Below, piece by piece: positions 8,658 to 16,169 of a stretch of DNA of 64,000 bases; position 1 is the first letter of the stretch, and each line of letters begins with the position of its first letter. Source of the stretch: Marinilabilia rubra (GTDB taxonomy: Bacteria > Bacteroidota > Bacteroidia > Bacteroidales > Marinilabiliaceae). The notes under the pieces are model-generated. The model did not search any database, was not told the DNA's origin, and saw nothing but the letters and a program-made list of their open reading frames with translations. A program made the translations under genes and the position numbers. The stretch covers positions 1-64,000 of the forward strand of contig NZ_QEWP01000018.1 in assembly GCF_003121985.1 (NCBI RefSeq), read 5' to 3'.

Positions 8658-9179
8658 ATGAAAACCTCTATTCATGGAATAAATATTGAATGTTACCGGG
8701 GAGATATTGCCTCTCAGCACGATATGACTGCCATTGTGAACGCAGCAAATGCCCAGCTACGCATTGGAGGGGGCGTTGCCGGCGCTATTCACAGGGCTGC
8801 AGGATACGGTTTGGAAAAAGAATGCCGCCCAATGGCGCCCATTAACCCCGGAGAGGCAGTTATTTCAGGTGGACACAATCTCCCCAATAAATATGTGATC
8901 CACTGTCTGGGCCCTGTGTACGGAAAAGATAAACCTGAAGATAAGCTTCTGGCCAACTGTTACCGCAATGCTCTGCTTCTGGCTGAAGAAAACAATATCG
9001 ATTCAATTGCTTTTCCTGCTATCTCAACCGGAGCCTTTGGTTATCCCATAAAAGAGGCCACGGATGTGGCTGTAAAAACAATTAAAGAGGTGGTGCCCAA
9101 ACTTAAAAATATCAAAACCATCCGCTTTGTACTTTTCAGCCAGGAAGATTATGATATTTGGAGCAATGCGCTCAGCTAA
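8658..9179 (+). CDS. macrodomain protein (ADP-ribose / O-acetyl-ADP-ribose hydrolase type)
   Basis: A single macrodomain of 173 residues. The diagnostic N-terminal motif IVNAANAQLRIGGGVAGAI (near residue 29) and the loop FPAISTGAFGYP (near 117) place it with MacroD/YmdB-type enzymes that remove ADP-ribose from proteins or hydrolyse O-acetyl-ADP-ribose. It is cytoplasmic with no signal peptide. It is probably in one transcript with the upstream amidotransferase and ends at the terminator 9195-9243. Substrate choice between protein, RNA and acetyl-ADP-ribose cannot be decided from sequence. Confidence 0.93.
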   Translation: MKTSIHGINIECYRGDIASQHDMTAIVNAANAQLRIGGGVAGAIHRAAGYGLEKECRPMAPINPGEAVISGGHNLPNKYVIHCLGPVYGKDKPEDKLLANCYRNALLLAEENNIDSIAFPAISTGAFGYPIKEATDVAVKTIKEVVPKLKNIKTIRFVLFSQEDYDIWSNALS

Positions 9180-9194
9180 TGAGTCATTATCGAA

Positions 9195-9243
9195 GAAAAG
9201 CCCCCGGCAAGTTCTCAGGTTTTGAAGAAGGGGGCTCTTTTTA
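9195..9243 (+). terminator. rho-independent terminator
   Basis: Arms AGCCCCC (9199-9205) and GGGGGCT (9230-9236) followed by a T-rich stretch, 20 bp after the macrodomain stop. It shows that the next small gene starts after it, at 9251. Confidence 0.75.
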
Positions 9244-9250
9244 TTGTAAT

Positions 9251-9481
9251 ATGGTTATTTCGGAAGCCAATGAAATTCTTCAGGAAAAGATAATTCCTGT
9301 TTCAGTGATGAATGTTTCCCGGGAAGGCAAACATATCCTTTTTCTTTTTGGAGGAATGATTGATAACTGCTACGGAATTGCCTTTGCTCCTGACGGGAAA
9401 AAATCTTCAGAAAACGACTGTGGGCAATTTACCACCTGGCAGAAAAAGGAAGAAAACTGGTACATTTGGACCACTCAATAA
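9251..9481 (+). CDS. small hypothetical protein
   Basis: A 76-residue protein that I do not recognise. It contains a compact mixture of beta-type segments (IIPVSVMNVS, HILFLFGGM) and a hydrophilic end with several Trp (FTTWQ, NWYIWTT). The frame is open further upstream to 9158, overlapping the macrodomain gene, but that extension would read through a strong terminator, so I take the ATG at 9251. It lies 12 bp before the LysR gene and could be co-transcribed with it. No function is proposed. Confidence 0.55.
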   Translation: MVISEANEILQEKIIPVSVMNVSREGKHILFLFGGMIDNCYGIAFAPDGKKSSENDCGQFTTWQKKEENWYIWTTQ

Positions 9482-9493
9482 GCGAATATTTAA

Positions 9494-10381
9494 ATGAATT
9501 ACAGAGATGAAGTTTTTCTTCAGGTAGCCGAGCTACTGAACATTTCCAAAGCTGCTGAGCGACTATTCATTAGTCAGCCCGCCGTGACCAAACATATACA
9601 GGAAATGGAGAACAAACTTGACATGCCGCTTTTTGAACGCAAAGGCAACCGGATATATCTCACCCGGGCCGGAAAAATTACTTTCAACCATCTTAAATCA
9701 ATAAAACAGCAATATCAGGAACTGGAGTTTGAACTCAACCAAATAAACAATACGTACAAAGGGAATTTGAGAATAGGCGCCAGTTCTACCATCACACAAT
9801 ACGTTATCCCTCCGGTAATAGCAGCTTTTCATGCCCGTTATCCTGATATCAAGCTCAGTTTGCTCAACGGTAATTCGGAGGATATGACCCACAAACTCCT
9901 CAACAACGAGATAGATTTAGTACTGGTTGAAAACCAAGGCACCCACCAAAACATTCATTACATTGATTTTATGGATGATGAAATCTTTGCCGTCACAAAT
10001 CCTGAAAGCCTTTACGCCCGGCGACGGCAGGTTACCAATGAAGAACTGCCCCAAACCCCAATGGTATTGCGTGAAACAGGATCGGGGACACTTGAAGTGA
10101 TCAAAAAAGCTTTTTCGACCAATAATATGCGGTTTGATGAAATGAATATCATTCTTCAATTAGGAAGTACCGAAGCTATCAAAAACTTCCTGTCTGATTT
10201 CGAAGGCATCTCTTTTATTTCAGAAAAAGCTGTAAAAAAGGAGATTAACCGCAAAGAACTTGTAAAAATCAAAACACCTTCACTTTCTATCACTCGCCGG
10301 TTCAGGATAGGCCTTCGCCAGGGACCGGAAATGAAACTTACCAGACTGTTTACCGATTACCTCATAAACTATAACTTCTAG
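9494..10381 (+). CDS. LysR-type transcriptional regulator
   Basis: A 295-residue LysR regulator. The N-terminal winged helix-turn-helix is at about 1-60 (NISKAAERLFISQPAVTKHIQEMENKL), followed by a linker helix and a periplasmic-binding-protein-like effector domain starting near GNLRIGASSTITQYVIPP. It directly precedes a YeiH/UPF0324 transporter gene on the same strand, as YeiE-type regulators sit next to yeiH in enterobacteria, where sulfite has been reported as the signal. A matching LysR palindrome straddles this gene's own stop codon, upstream of the yeiH-like promoter. The ligand here is inferred by analogy only. Confidence 0.95.
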   Translation: MNYRDEVFLQVAELLNISKAAERLFISQPAVTKHIQEMENKLDMPLFERKGNRIYLTRAGKITFNHLKSIKQQYQELEFELNQINNTYKGNLRIGASSTITQYVIPPVIAAFHARYPDIKLSLLNGNSEDMTHKLLNNEIDLVLVENQGTHQNIHYIDFMDDEIFAVTNPESLYARRRQVTNEELPQTPMVLRETGSGTLEVIKKAFSTNNMRFDEMNIILQLGSTEAIKNFLSDFEGISFISEKAVKKEINRKELVKIKTPSLSITRRFRIGLRQGPEMKLTRLFTDYLINYNF

Positions 10382-10385
10382 TTAT
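10371..10385 (+). promoter_or_regulatory. LysR operator (T-N11-A palindrome)
   Basis: ATAACTTCTAGTTAT has perfect 6-base arms (ATAACT, AGTTAT) around TCT and contains the LysR signature T-N11-A (10372 to 10384). Its centre is about 63 nt upstream of the predicted transcription start of the yeiH-like gene, where the recognition site of a LysR activator normally lies. It overlaps the regulator's stop codon (TAG, 10379-10381). Confidence 0.65.
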
Positions 10386-10404
10386 CGCCAATAATATTTT
10401 AGTA

Positions 10405-10436
10405 TTTGATATAACTATGCTTCAAACTTACTTTTG
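10405..10436 (+). promoter_or_regulatory. promoter of the yeiH-like gene
   Basis: TTTG at 10405-10408 and TACTTTTG at 10429-10436 are separated by exactly 20 bp, a full match to the Bacteroidota -33/-7 promoter. The predicted start is near 10440, giving a leader of about 19 nt to the ATG at 10459. Confidence 0.75.
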
Positions 10437-10458
10437 TTCTGTAATAAAAACAGACAAA

Positions 10459-11385
10459 ATGGTTTTAACACAAAGAAAGAAACGGCTAATCCTCATAATT
10501 CCTCTGATAATGTGCCTGACACATTTATTTCCTCCAAGCCTGGCGTTGTTGTCAGGCATTGCACTTTCAATGGCAGGCATTACCGATAAATCCCTTACCC
10601 AGCACACCAATCTCATTTTAAAAATTGCCATTATTCTGATGGGCTTTGGCATGAATGCAAAACAGATTCTGGAAGCATCCGGGCAGGGATTTTTGAACAC
10701 AGCCCTCTCTGTGATATTTGTAATTATTACAGGCTTGATTCTCGGCAAAATATTAAAACTGGAAAAGAACACCACAATTCTTATAGCCAGTGGCACTGCC
10801 ATATGCGGAGGAAGTGCCATCGCAGCTGTTTCACCCGTAATAAAAGCTAAAAGCCACCAAACATCTTTCGCTCTGGCGGTCGTTTTTATTCTCAATGCCA
10901 TAGCTCTATTTCTCTTTCCCTTTCTTGGTCATTATCTGGGAATGAGCCAGGAAACTTTCGGTTACTGGGCAGCCATTGCCATCCATGATACAAGCTCGGT
11001 GGTGGGCGCTGGAGCAGTTTATGGCTCTAAAGCACTGGAAATTGCCACCACAGTAAAGCTGATCAGAGCCCTCTGGATCATCCCTCTTTCTATAGCTATT
11101 GCCCTGTTCCAAAAAGGGGACAAAAAAGGAAAGATCCAATGGCCCTGGTTTATTATGCTGTTTGCTGCGGCCATCATGATGAGCCATTTCCTTCCGGGCT
11201 GGTCAGAGACCTTCGATCATCTCACCTGGTTTGGACGTAAAGGCATGGTCATTGCTTTATTCCTGATAGGTTCCGGCATTTCGTTCAAAGAGGCGAAAGA
11301 AGCCGGATGGAAAAGTTTTGTGGTGGGTATTTCACTTTGGGTACTTACAGGCGGCCTGTCACTCTTTTTACTGATGAATTTGTGA
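10459..11385 (+). CDS. YeiH/UPF0324 family membrane protein (putative anion exporter)
   Basis: A polytopic inner-membrane protein of about 308 residues with roughly ten hydrophobic segments, in the YeiH (UPF0324, conserved hypothetical 698) family often annotated as putative sulfate exporters. Family landmarks are ILMGFGMN near the N-terminus, SGTAICGGSAIAAVSPVI in the middle and HDTSSVVGAGAVYG after it. The start at 10459 is chosen because a full promoter occupies 10405-10436, which excludes the ATG at 10417. The upstream LysR gene and operator imply LysR control. A role in sulfite or other sulfur anion export is inference from the enterobacterial YeiE-YeiH pair. Confidence 0.9.
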   Translation: MVLTQRKKRLILIIPLIMCLTHLFPPSLALLSGIALSMAGITDKSLTQHTNLILKIAIILMGFGMNAKQILEASGQGFLNTALSVIFVIITGLILGKILKLEKNTTILIASGTAICGGSAIAAVSPVIKAKSHQTSFALAVVFILNAIALFLFPFLGHYLGMSQETFGYWAAIAIHDTSSVVGAGAVYGSKALEIATTVKLIRALWIIPLSIAIALFQKGDKKGKIQWPWFIMLFAAAIMMSHFLPGWSETFDHLTWFGRKGMVIALFLIGSGISFKEAKEAGWKSFVVGISLWVLTGGLSLFLLMNL

Positions 11386-11753
11386 TTAAGAGATGAGCGC
11401 CTTCATGCTGATATGCAAAGAATCACAGATGGAGGCTTCAACACCATCCGCACCTGGGCAGCCTTTTCCAGAGAAGAACTGGAGGTGATTGCGCAATACG
11501 ATATTAAAATAATCATGGGCATCTGGATTGATCCTGAGGGGGACTTCTCAGATCCTTTTTTCATAACATCCGCCTCTGATATTGTAAACAATGTGCTTAG
11601 CTACTCCAAAGATTTCGACAATATTATCGGGTACCTCATCATGAACGAGCCTCTGCCTCACACCATTTTTTCAGCAGGCTTTGATGAAACGATTGATTTT
11701 TGGGCCACCATTAAAGACCTTATCCAAAACCAGCATCCCGGTCGCCCTGTGAG
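11386..11753 (+). pseudogene. internal fragment of a TIM-barrel glycoside hydrolase-like gene
   Basis: Immediately after the yeiH-like stop a frame begins without a start codon (RDERLHADMQRIT) and reads as the core of a (beta/alpha)8 glycosidase: GGFNTIRTWAAF, DIKIIMGIWID, and YLIMNEPLP, the last carrying the Asn-Glu of the acid/base strand. After about 120 residues it breaks off near HPGRPV and runs into palindromic repeats. The N-terminal and C-terminal parts of the barrel are missing. The closest resemblance is to GH2-type TIM barrels of Bacteroidota. An internal ATG at 11413 could still be translated. Confidence 0.7.
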
Positions 11754-11781
11754 AAATCCGCTCTTCCCGGGGCATTTTCTA

Positions 11782-11910
11782 AATCTGAAATTTTTCAGAC
11801 TCGTTTCAAGCCGCTAATTGGGAATCTGAAATTTTTCAGACACTTTTTGAGAGTCTGAAATTTTTTAGATTCGTTTCAGGCCAAAAAAAAGCGACTTAAA
11901 AAATTTCAGA
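11782..11910. repeat. cluster of palindromic repeats upstream of the ECF sigma gene
   Basis: TCTGAAATTTTTCAGA, a palindrome with 7-base arms, occurs at 11784-11799 and 11825-11840. A degenerate third copy is at 11854-11869 and a half site at about 11903-11910. Copies 1 and 3 also share the following CGTTTCAxGCC. The cluster fills the gap between a glycosidase remnant and the sigma factor gene. Confidence 0.75.
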
Positions 11911-11995
11911 TCAATTTTTGATAAAAAAAATCACCAAACACTGTGACATTTTTGTTTTACTTACGAATATTGGGGTAAACAAAACCATTTAAGTC

Positions 11996-12505
11996 TTGAA
12001 TAAAGCAAAAGAACAGGAAAAAGAATTCTTAGCGTTTCTTGAGAATTATAAGAAACTCATCACAAAGGTGTCAGGCATTTATTGTCACGTCCCGGAGGAA
12101 CGCAAAGATTTGATTCAGGAGATCATCATCCAGCTCTGGAAATCATTCCCCAAGTACGACCACAAGTACCCTCTTTCCACCTGGACGTACCGAATAGCCA
12201 TCAATGTAAGCATCTCATTCCTTAGAAAAAACACCACCCAAAAGAGAGCAAAGGAAGGTTACCGTGCAGAGACCCAGTGGATGGAGTTTGATCCGCCCCC
12301 CCGGGATGAACGATTGGATATGCTGTACCGGTTTATTGACCTGTTAAAGCCTATCGACAAAGCCATCATAATGCTATATCTGGAAGAGCATTCAAATAAA
12401 GAAATAGCGGAGATCATGGGGCTGAGTGTAAGTAATGTCTCAACCCGAAAACTTAGAATTAAGGATACTTTAAAACATCATTTTGAAATCAATAAAAAAG
12501 GGTGA
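11996..12505 (+). CDS. ECF-type RNA polymerase sigma factor
   Basis: A 169-residue sigma-70 family factor. Region 2 lies at about 15-80 (RKDLIQEIIIQLWKSF and TWTYRIAINVSISFLRK). Region 4 lies at about 110-165 with a helix-turn-helix (LEEHSNKEIAEIMGLSVSNVSTRKLRIKD). The start is a TTG at 11996; no ATG occurs in a suitable place. The next gene starts one base after this stop and encodes a membrane protein without a recognisable anti-sigma domain, which is the likely regulator. The palindrome cluster just upstream may be related to control. Confidence 0.92.
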   Translation: MNKAKEQEKEFLAFLENYKKLITKVSGIYCHVPEERKDLIQEIIIQLWKSFPKYDHKYPLSTWTYRIAINVSISFLRKNTTQKRAKEGYRAETQWMEFDPPPRDERLDMLYRFIDLLKPIDKAIIMLYLEEHSNKEIAEIMGLSVSNVSTRKLRIKDTLKHHFEINKKG

Positions 12506-12506
12506 C

Positions 12507-13109
12507 ATGGAATTCAAAGAATTAACCGAAATATGGAAGCAGTCAGAAATGCACCAGGATGAAGCGATCAAAGTCAATCATCAACTCATCAAAGAAGTTG
12601 GATTGAATAAAATCAAAACCAATCTAAGAGCAATACAATGGTCATCCATATTTGAGATCGTCTTAGAAATCCTCTTTTCCGGTTTTCTGATCAACTTCAT
12701 GGAAAACCAACGGGGACAACCGGCCTTTTCCATCCCGGCAGCTTTAATCTTGGGCCTAATAGCCTTTAATGTGCTATTCGAAGTTTACAGATTAGCTCTG
12801 TTTTACAGTATAAAAACTGATTGCCCGGTGTTGAAAGCTCAGAAGAAGTTGTCCCGGTTAAAAAAACTGGAAATTTTTGACACTTATAGTTTACTGGTAA
12901 TCATCCCTGTTTTCGCATTGCCATTTCTGATTGTATTAGCAAAAGCTTTGTTAAACTGGGATCTCTATGAGCTCGGAACCGGATGGATGATCCAGACCAT
13001 CATTGGGAGCTTTGTTGTTGCTGCCATTCTGGTGGTCATAATAAGAAAGCATCCCAACAAGAAGTTAAGAAAAGCCATTCAGTTTATTGAGGAACTCGAT
13101 GAAGAGTAG
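12507..13109 (+). CDS. membrane protein, probable partner of the ECF sigma factor
   Basis: About 200 residues: a cytoplasmic N-terminus of about 45 residues (MEFKELTEIWKQSE), four predicted membrane helices (near FEIVLEILFSGFLI, IPAALILGLIAFNVLF, LLVIIPVFALPFLIVLA and IIGSFVVAAILVVII) and a charged C-terminal tail. The ATG at 12507 starts one base after the sigma factor stop, so the two are translationally linked. An upstream TTG at 12483 is less likely. Gene order suggests an anti-sigma or accessory role, but no zinc-finger or FecR-type domain is visible, so this is inference. A strong terminator follows. Confidence 0.8.
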   Translation: MEFKELTEIWKQSEMHQDEAIKVNHQLIKEVGLNKIKTNLRAIQWSSIFEIVLEILFSGFLINFMENQRGQPAFSIPAALILGLIAFNVLFEVYRLALFYSIKTDCPVLKAQKKLSRLKKLEIFDTYSLLVIIPVFALPFLIVLAKALLNWDLYELGTGWMIQTIIGSFVVAAILVVIIRKHPNKKLRKAIQFIEELDEE

Positions 13110-13116
13110 TTTCGAC

Positions 13117-13155
13117 AAAAAACAGCCCGCAACATTAAGCAGTGGGCTGTTTTTT
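13117..13155. terminator. bidirectional terminator
   Basis: AAAAACAGCCC and GGGCTGTTTTTT arms with a 15-nt loop between two convergent genes. A- and T-runs on both sides would serve both strands. Confidence 0.8.
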
Positions 13156-13177
13156 CCTTTTTTTCAAGAGAGAATGG

Positions 13178-13630
13178 TTACTCAAAGAATGATTCAATCT
13201 CTTTCTGAACCTTTTTAAATTCCTCTTCTATTTTTTGTCTGGCTTTTTTCCATTCCTCTTCCGATTTATCATCCAACTCCTTAAGCTGCTTCTCAAGCTT
13301 ATCAGCTTCCTGCTCAAGATCGTGAAGTCTCGCCTTCAGGTTTTCATTATCTTTCACACCGGAAATTCTTTGCTTAATTTCTTCAGTTTTACGGTCGATG
13401 TCATCAATTACCTCATCGGCTTTTGATTGAAAATTAGCTTTTTCTGATTCAAACAAATCAGAAATGGCTGTACCTACCTCATTGAGTTCTTCTTTCAGCT
13501 CCTGGTAGTTTTCTTTAACAGCCTCTGTAGTTTCTTCTTCTTTGCTTTGCTTTTTCTGCGAAGAGTTGCAGGCGATGAACCCAAGGCTCAAAGCAGCCAC
13601 TACTGCAATCAATAACAAATTACGATTCAT
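13178..13630 (-). CDS. small coiled-coil lipoprotein
   Basis: About 150 residues with a lipoprotein signal (MNRNLLLIAVVAALSLGFIAC; acylated Cys near 21) followed by a long, highly charged alpha-helical region rich in Glu, Lys and Gln with heptad-like spacing, predicted to form a coiled coil. It is anchored to a membrane and probably periplasmic. An ATG two codons upstream (13636) is an alternative start. I do not recognise the family and propose no function beyond envelope protein. Confidence 0.75.
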   Translation of the reverse strand: MNRNLLLIAVVAALSLGFIACNSSQKKQSKEEETTEAVKENYQELKEELNEVGTAISDLFESEKANFQSKADEVIDDIDRKTEEIKQRISGVKDNENLKARLHDLEQEADKLEKQLKELDDKSEEEWKKARQKIEEEFKKVQKEIESFFE

Positions 13631-13841
13631 AATCATTGGTTTTTATTGTTTTTAAAATGTTAATTATCAACAAAATCAATCCGGGCCAGATAAATTCTCT
13701 AAAGAATAAGAACAAATCCCACTGTTTGTTCAAAAAATTGAAATATTTAATTTCTTTTAAAATTACTCCTCAAACGAGAACTGTAGTTTAAAACCTTATT
13801 AAATTTGGGTTGTTTTAATCTGAAAACTGATATTTACCCTC

Positions 13842-14903
13842 ATGAGATATACTGCATTAACTCTTATAACTGCCTGGTTTGTTCTGATGTCGTCAGAAGC
13901 ACAGACCAACGTAACCCAACTAAGTATAATAAACCCTACTGCCCGTAACATTGAAAAATTGGTATTCTTTAAAGAAAACGGATTTTTCAATTTTGACAGT
14001 CTGCTTGTTACAGGTATTTTTCATGCCGGTAATACTGATGAAATTGAAAAATCAAAACAATACCTGGCTGATCAGCAAATTAATTTTGTCAAAATTAATA
14101 CCATTAAAGGAGAGATGCCAACAGACAGTTTGTTTTCGATCAATAAGTGGAGTCCTCAGTTTAAGGATCTCTTTAAAGCCTCTGATGGTTTAATATTTTT
14201 TGGAGGGAATGATGTGCCACCGGCCATTTACGGAGAGAAAACCTTCATCACTACCGACATCATTGACCGCACCCGCAACTGGGAACTTTCCCTTATGTTT
14301 CACTTGATCGGAGGCGATCAAAACCCTGATGTAAAGCCCTTGCTTGAAGAGAACCCTGACTTCACCATAATGGGAATTTGCCTGGGGATGCAAATAATGA
14401 ATGTAGCTGCCGGAGGATCATTGTATCAGGATATCCCCGCACAAGTTTACGGGCTGGATTATTGTGAAGACGTGGCTCAACTGCCGGTTCACCAACAGCA
14501 CAAAAACTATTTATACGGGATTAATAATACCGATGACAAAACTTCTTACATCTCTTTTCATCCTATATCCATAAAGCCCAACAGTTTTTTGAGTCAGATT
14601 GGAACTTCTGCCGGTATGTGTGTGCCCAGTGTGCATCATCAGGCCGTAAAAAAGGTTGGTCAGAATTTGATACCCGCAGCCACTTCAAAAGACGGGAAAG
14701 TCATAGAAGCTCTTGAGCACAAAAGATACAATAATGTTTACGGCATTCAGTTTCATATTGATTTCCCGGAACTCTATAGAGAAGATGCCGTCTTTAAAAT
14801 TTCCTCTGAGAAGGATTTCAGGCCTTCAAAGGCAGAAAAGAACTTCTATAAGCTTTTATGGAAGGGCTTTTCCGAACGAATAAAAAACAACCACATGAAT
14901 TAA
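13842..14903 (+). CDS. exported class I glutamine amidotransferase-like protein (C26 / PuuD type)
   Basis: A 353-residue protein with an N-terminal signal peptide (about 1-20, ending SSEAQ) and a gamma-glutamyl-hydrolase-like domain. DGLIFFGGNDVPP precedes the nucleophile elbow GICLGMQIMNVAAGG, and VHHQAVKKVG plus GIQFHIDFPE supply the rest of a Cys-His-Glu/Asp site. Relatives cleave gamma-glutamyl bonds. Export is unusual for this family, which is mostly cytoplasmic. A TAAATTTG box lies at 13800-13807. The last four bases overlap the convergent App1-type gene. Substrate unknown. Confidence 0.85.
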   Translation: MRYTALTLITAWFVLMSSEAQTNVTQLSIINPTARNIEKLVFFKENGFFNFDSLLVTGIFHAGNTDEIEKSKQYLADQQINFVKINTIKGEMPTDSLFSINKWSPQFKDLFKASDGLIFFGGNDVPPAIYGEKTFITTDIIDRTRNWELSLMFHLIGGDQNPDVKPLLEENPDFTIMGICLGMQIMNVAAGGSLYQDIPAQVYGLDYCEDVAQLPVHQQHKNYLYGINNTDDKTSYISFHPISIKPNSFLSQIGTSAGMCVPSVHHQAVKKVGQNLIPAATSKDGKVIEALEHKRYNNVYGIQFHIDFPELYREDAVFKISSEKDFRPSKAEKNFYKLLWKGFSERIKNNHMN

Positions 14904-16084
14904 GAAGAAACCGTTGCCTCCTCCGAAGTAAACGTATCGGTAAAAGTGAAATTATGATCCTCCTCAAGCTGTCGGGCAATATCGGGCATGGAAGACGGAT
15001 CAATATAACCATTCATCAGTGCATGACGGGCAGCTTCTTCAGTATTCTCAATCAGCAACATCGGAACATCAAGCTTTTCCATCTCTGATGCAACCTCAAG
15101 AGTTTGCCTGTTTTTATGTGCTTTTCCGATGCACCGAATATAGACCGCTTTTACCCTATGCGGATATTCGCGAGCGGCCTGTAAATAAATCTCGGGGTCT
15201 CGCTGTCCGCTATCTCCTATCAGCACAAACTCAAGGTGTGGAAAAAAGGAAAAAAGGAATCGGATTTTCTCAAGTTTATGCTCATGATTGCCACCGCCCG
15301 ATTTCCAGAACTGGAAAATACTGTGTTCCAATTCCTGCAAAAGCAAAGGTCCTGCAGGTATTTCGCGGTATTCAAAGAAGTCGACCAGCAAATCGTAAAG
15401 ATTCCACTCACTACTCGAAACAAAAAACACAGGATTGGGCCCTTTTTGCCCCAGGTTTCCTTTGCGGAGAGCCCTGTAAAATGCAGCCACACCTTCAAAT
15501 GGAACCCTCGTACGGGCATTTTTAAACAACATCAGTTTCAACTTCTTCAATGTATTGGTGGAATGCGAAACCATAACAGTATCATCAATATCTGAAACAA
15601 CCCCTAAAGGAGCTTCGCCTGAGACCACCAGGATATCTCCTTCAACCTTTATTTCCCCCTGGTTTTCAACAACCTCATCCAACAACTCGTAATAAGCCGT
15701 TTCGAAGTGAGGTTCTGAGGGCAAATCCGAATCAAACTCAAAAAAACAGTGAAATATTCCCAGCTCATCAGTCTCCACAACTTCCGACTGATCGTGGAAA
15801 CTCACTCTTACCCTCACTCCGCTTATTTCATCACTTACATAACGTTTGAACATAGCCAGCATATTGGTCCGAAGCCTCTGACCGGGCTTCGGTTTGTCCA
15901 GTCCCTTATCTTCCATGACATTACCGGTAATATATACATCGCGCCCGTTACTAAATCCCATGTATGGTTCGATGGTAGGAACTCCAAGCCAGCCAAGTCT
16001 CTTCTTGAGCCAGAGGCGGGCACGCCTAAAGGGACTTTTAGCTTTGCGCAGAATGTAACGGAAAGTTTTGTTAATTATGGCCAT
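14900..16084 (-). CDS. App1-family phosphatidate phosphatase-like protein (DUF2183)
   Basis: A 394-residue protein with the App1/DUF2183 phosphatase core: the HAD-like catalytic motif VSDIDDTVMVS near residue 175, a second block FFVSSSEWNLYDLL, and VLIGDSGQRDPEIY further on. In yeast App1 hydrolyses phosphatidate to diacylglycerol. The N-terminal part (about 40-165) is a beta-rich domain common to bacterial members. It is divergent from a diacylglycerol-kinase-like gene 85 bp away, so two opposing steps of phosphatidate metabolism may be encoded back to back. There is no signal peptide. Activity is inferred from the family. Confidence 0.88.
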   Translation of the reverse strand: MAIINKTFRYILRKAKSPFRRARLWLKKRLGWLGVPTIEPYMGFSNGRDVYITGNVMEDKGLDKPKPGQRLRTNMLAMFKRYVSDEISGVRVRVSFHDQSEVVETDELGIFHCFFEFDSDLPSEPHFETAYYELLDEVVENQGEIKVEGDILVVSGEAPLGVVSDIDDTVMVSHSTNTLKKLKLMLFKNARTRVPFEGVAAFYRALRKGNLGQKGPNPVFFVSSSEWNLYDLLVDFFEYREIPAGPLLLQELEHSIFQFWKSGGGNHEHKLEKIRFLFSFFPHLEFVLIGDSGQRDPEIYLQAAREYPHRVKAVYIRCIGKAHKNRQTLEVASEMEKLDVPMLLIENTEEAARHALMNGYIDPSSMPDIARQLEEDHNFTFTDTFTSEEATVSS

Positions 16085-16169
16085 GTCCAGATTACTTTTT
16101 TTTATCTTTAAAGAATTGAAAAAGACAATTGTTTAGTCAAAATTAACGATTCTTCAAGAGATCAGAAAT

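Noticed and set aside
10428-10901. A 157-codon open frame on the minus strand inside the yeiH-like gene
   Set aside because: It lies antisense to a clear transporter gene with a promoter, operator and family motifs; its translation has no family-like features.
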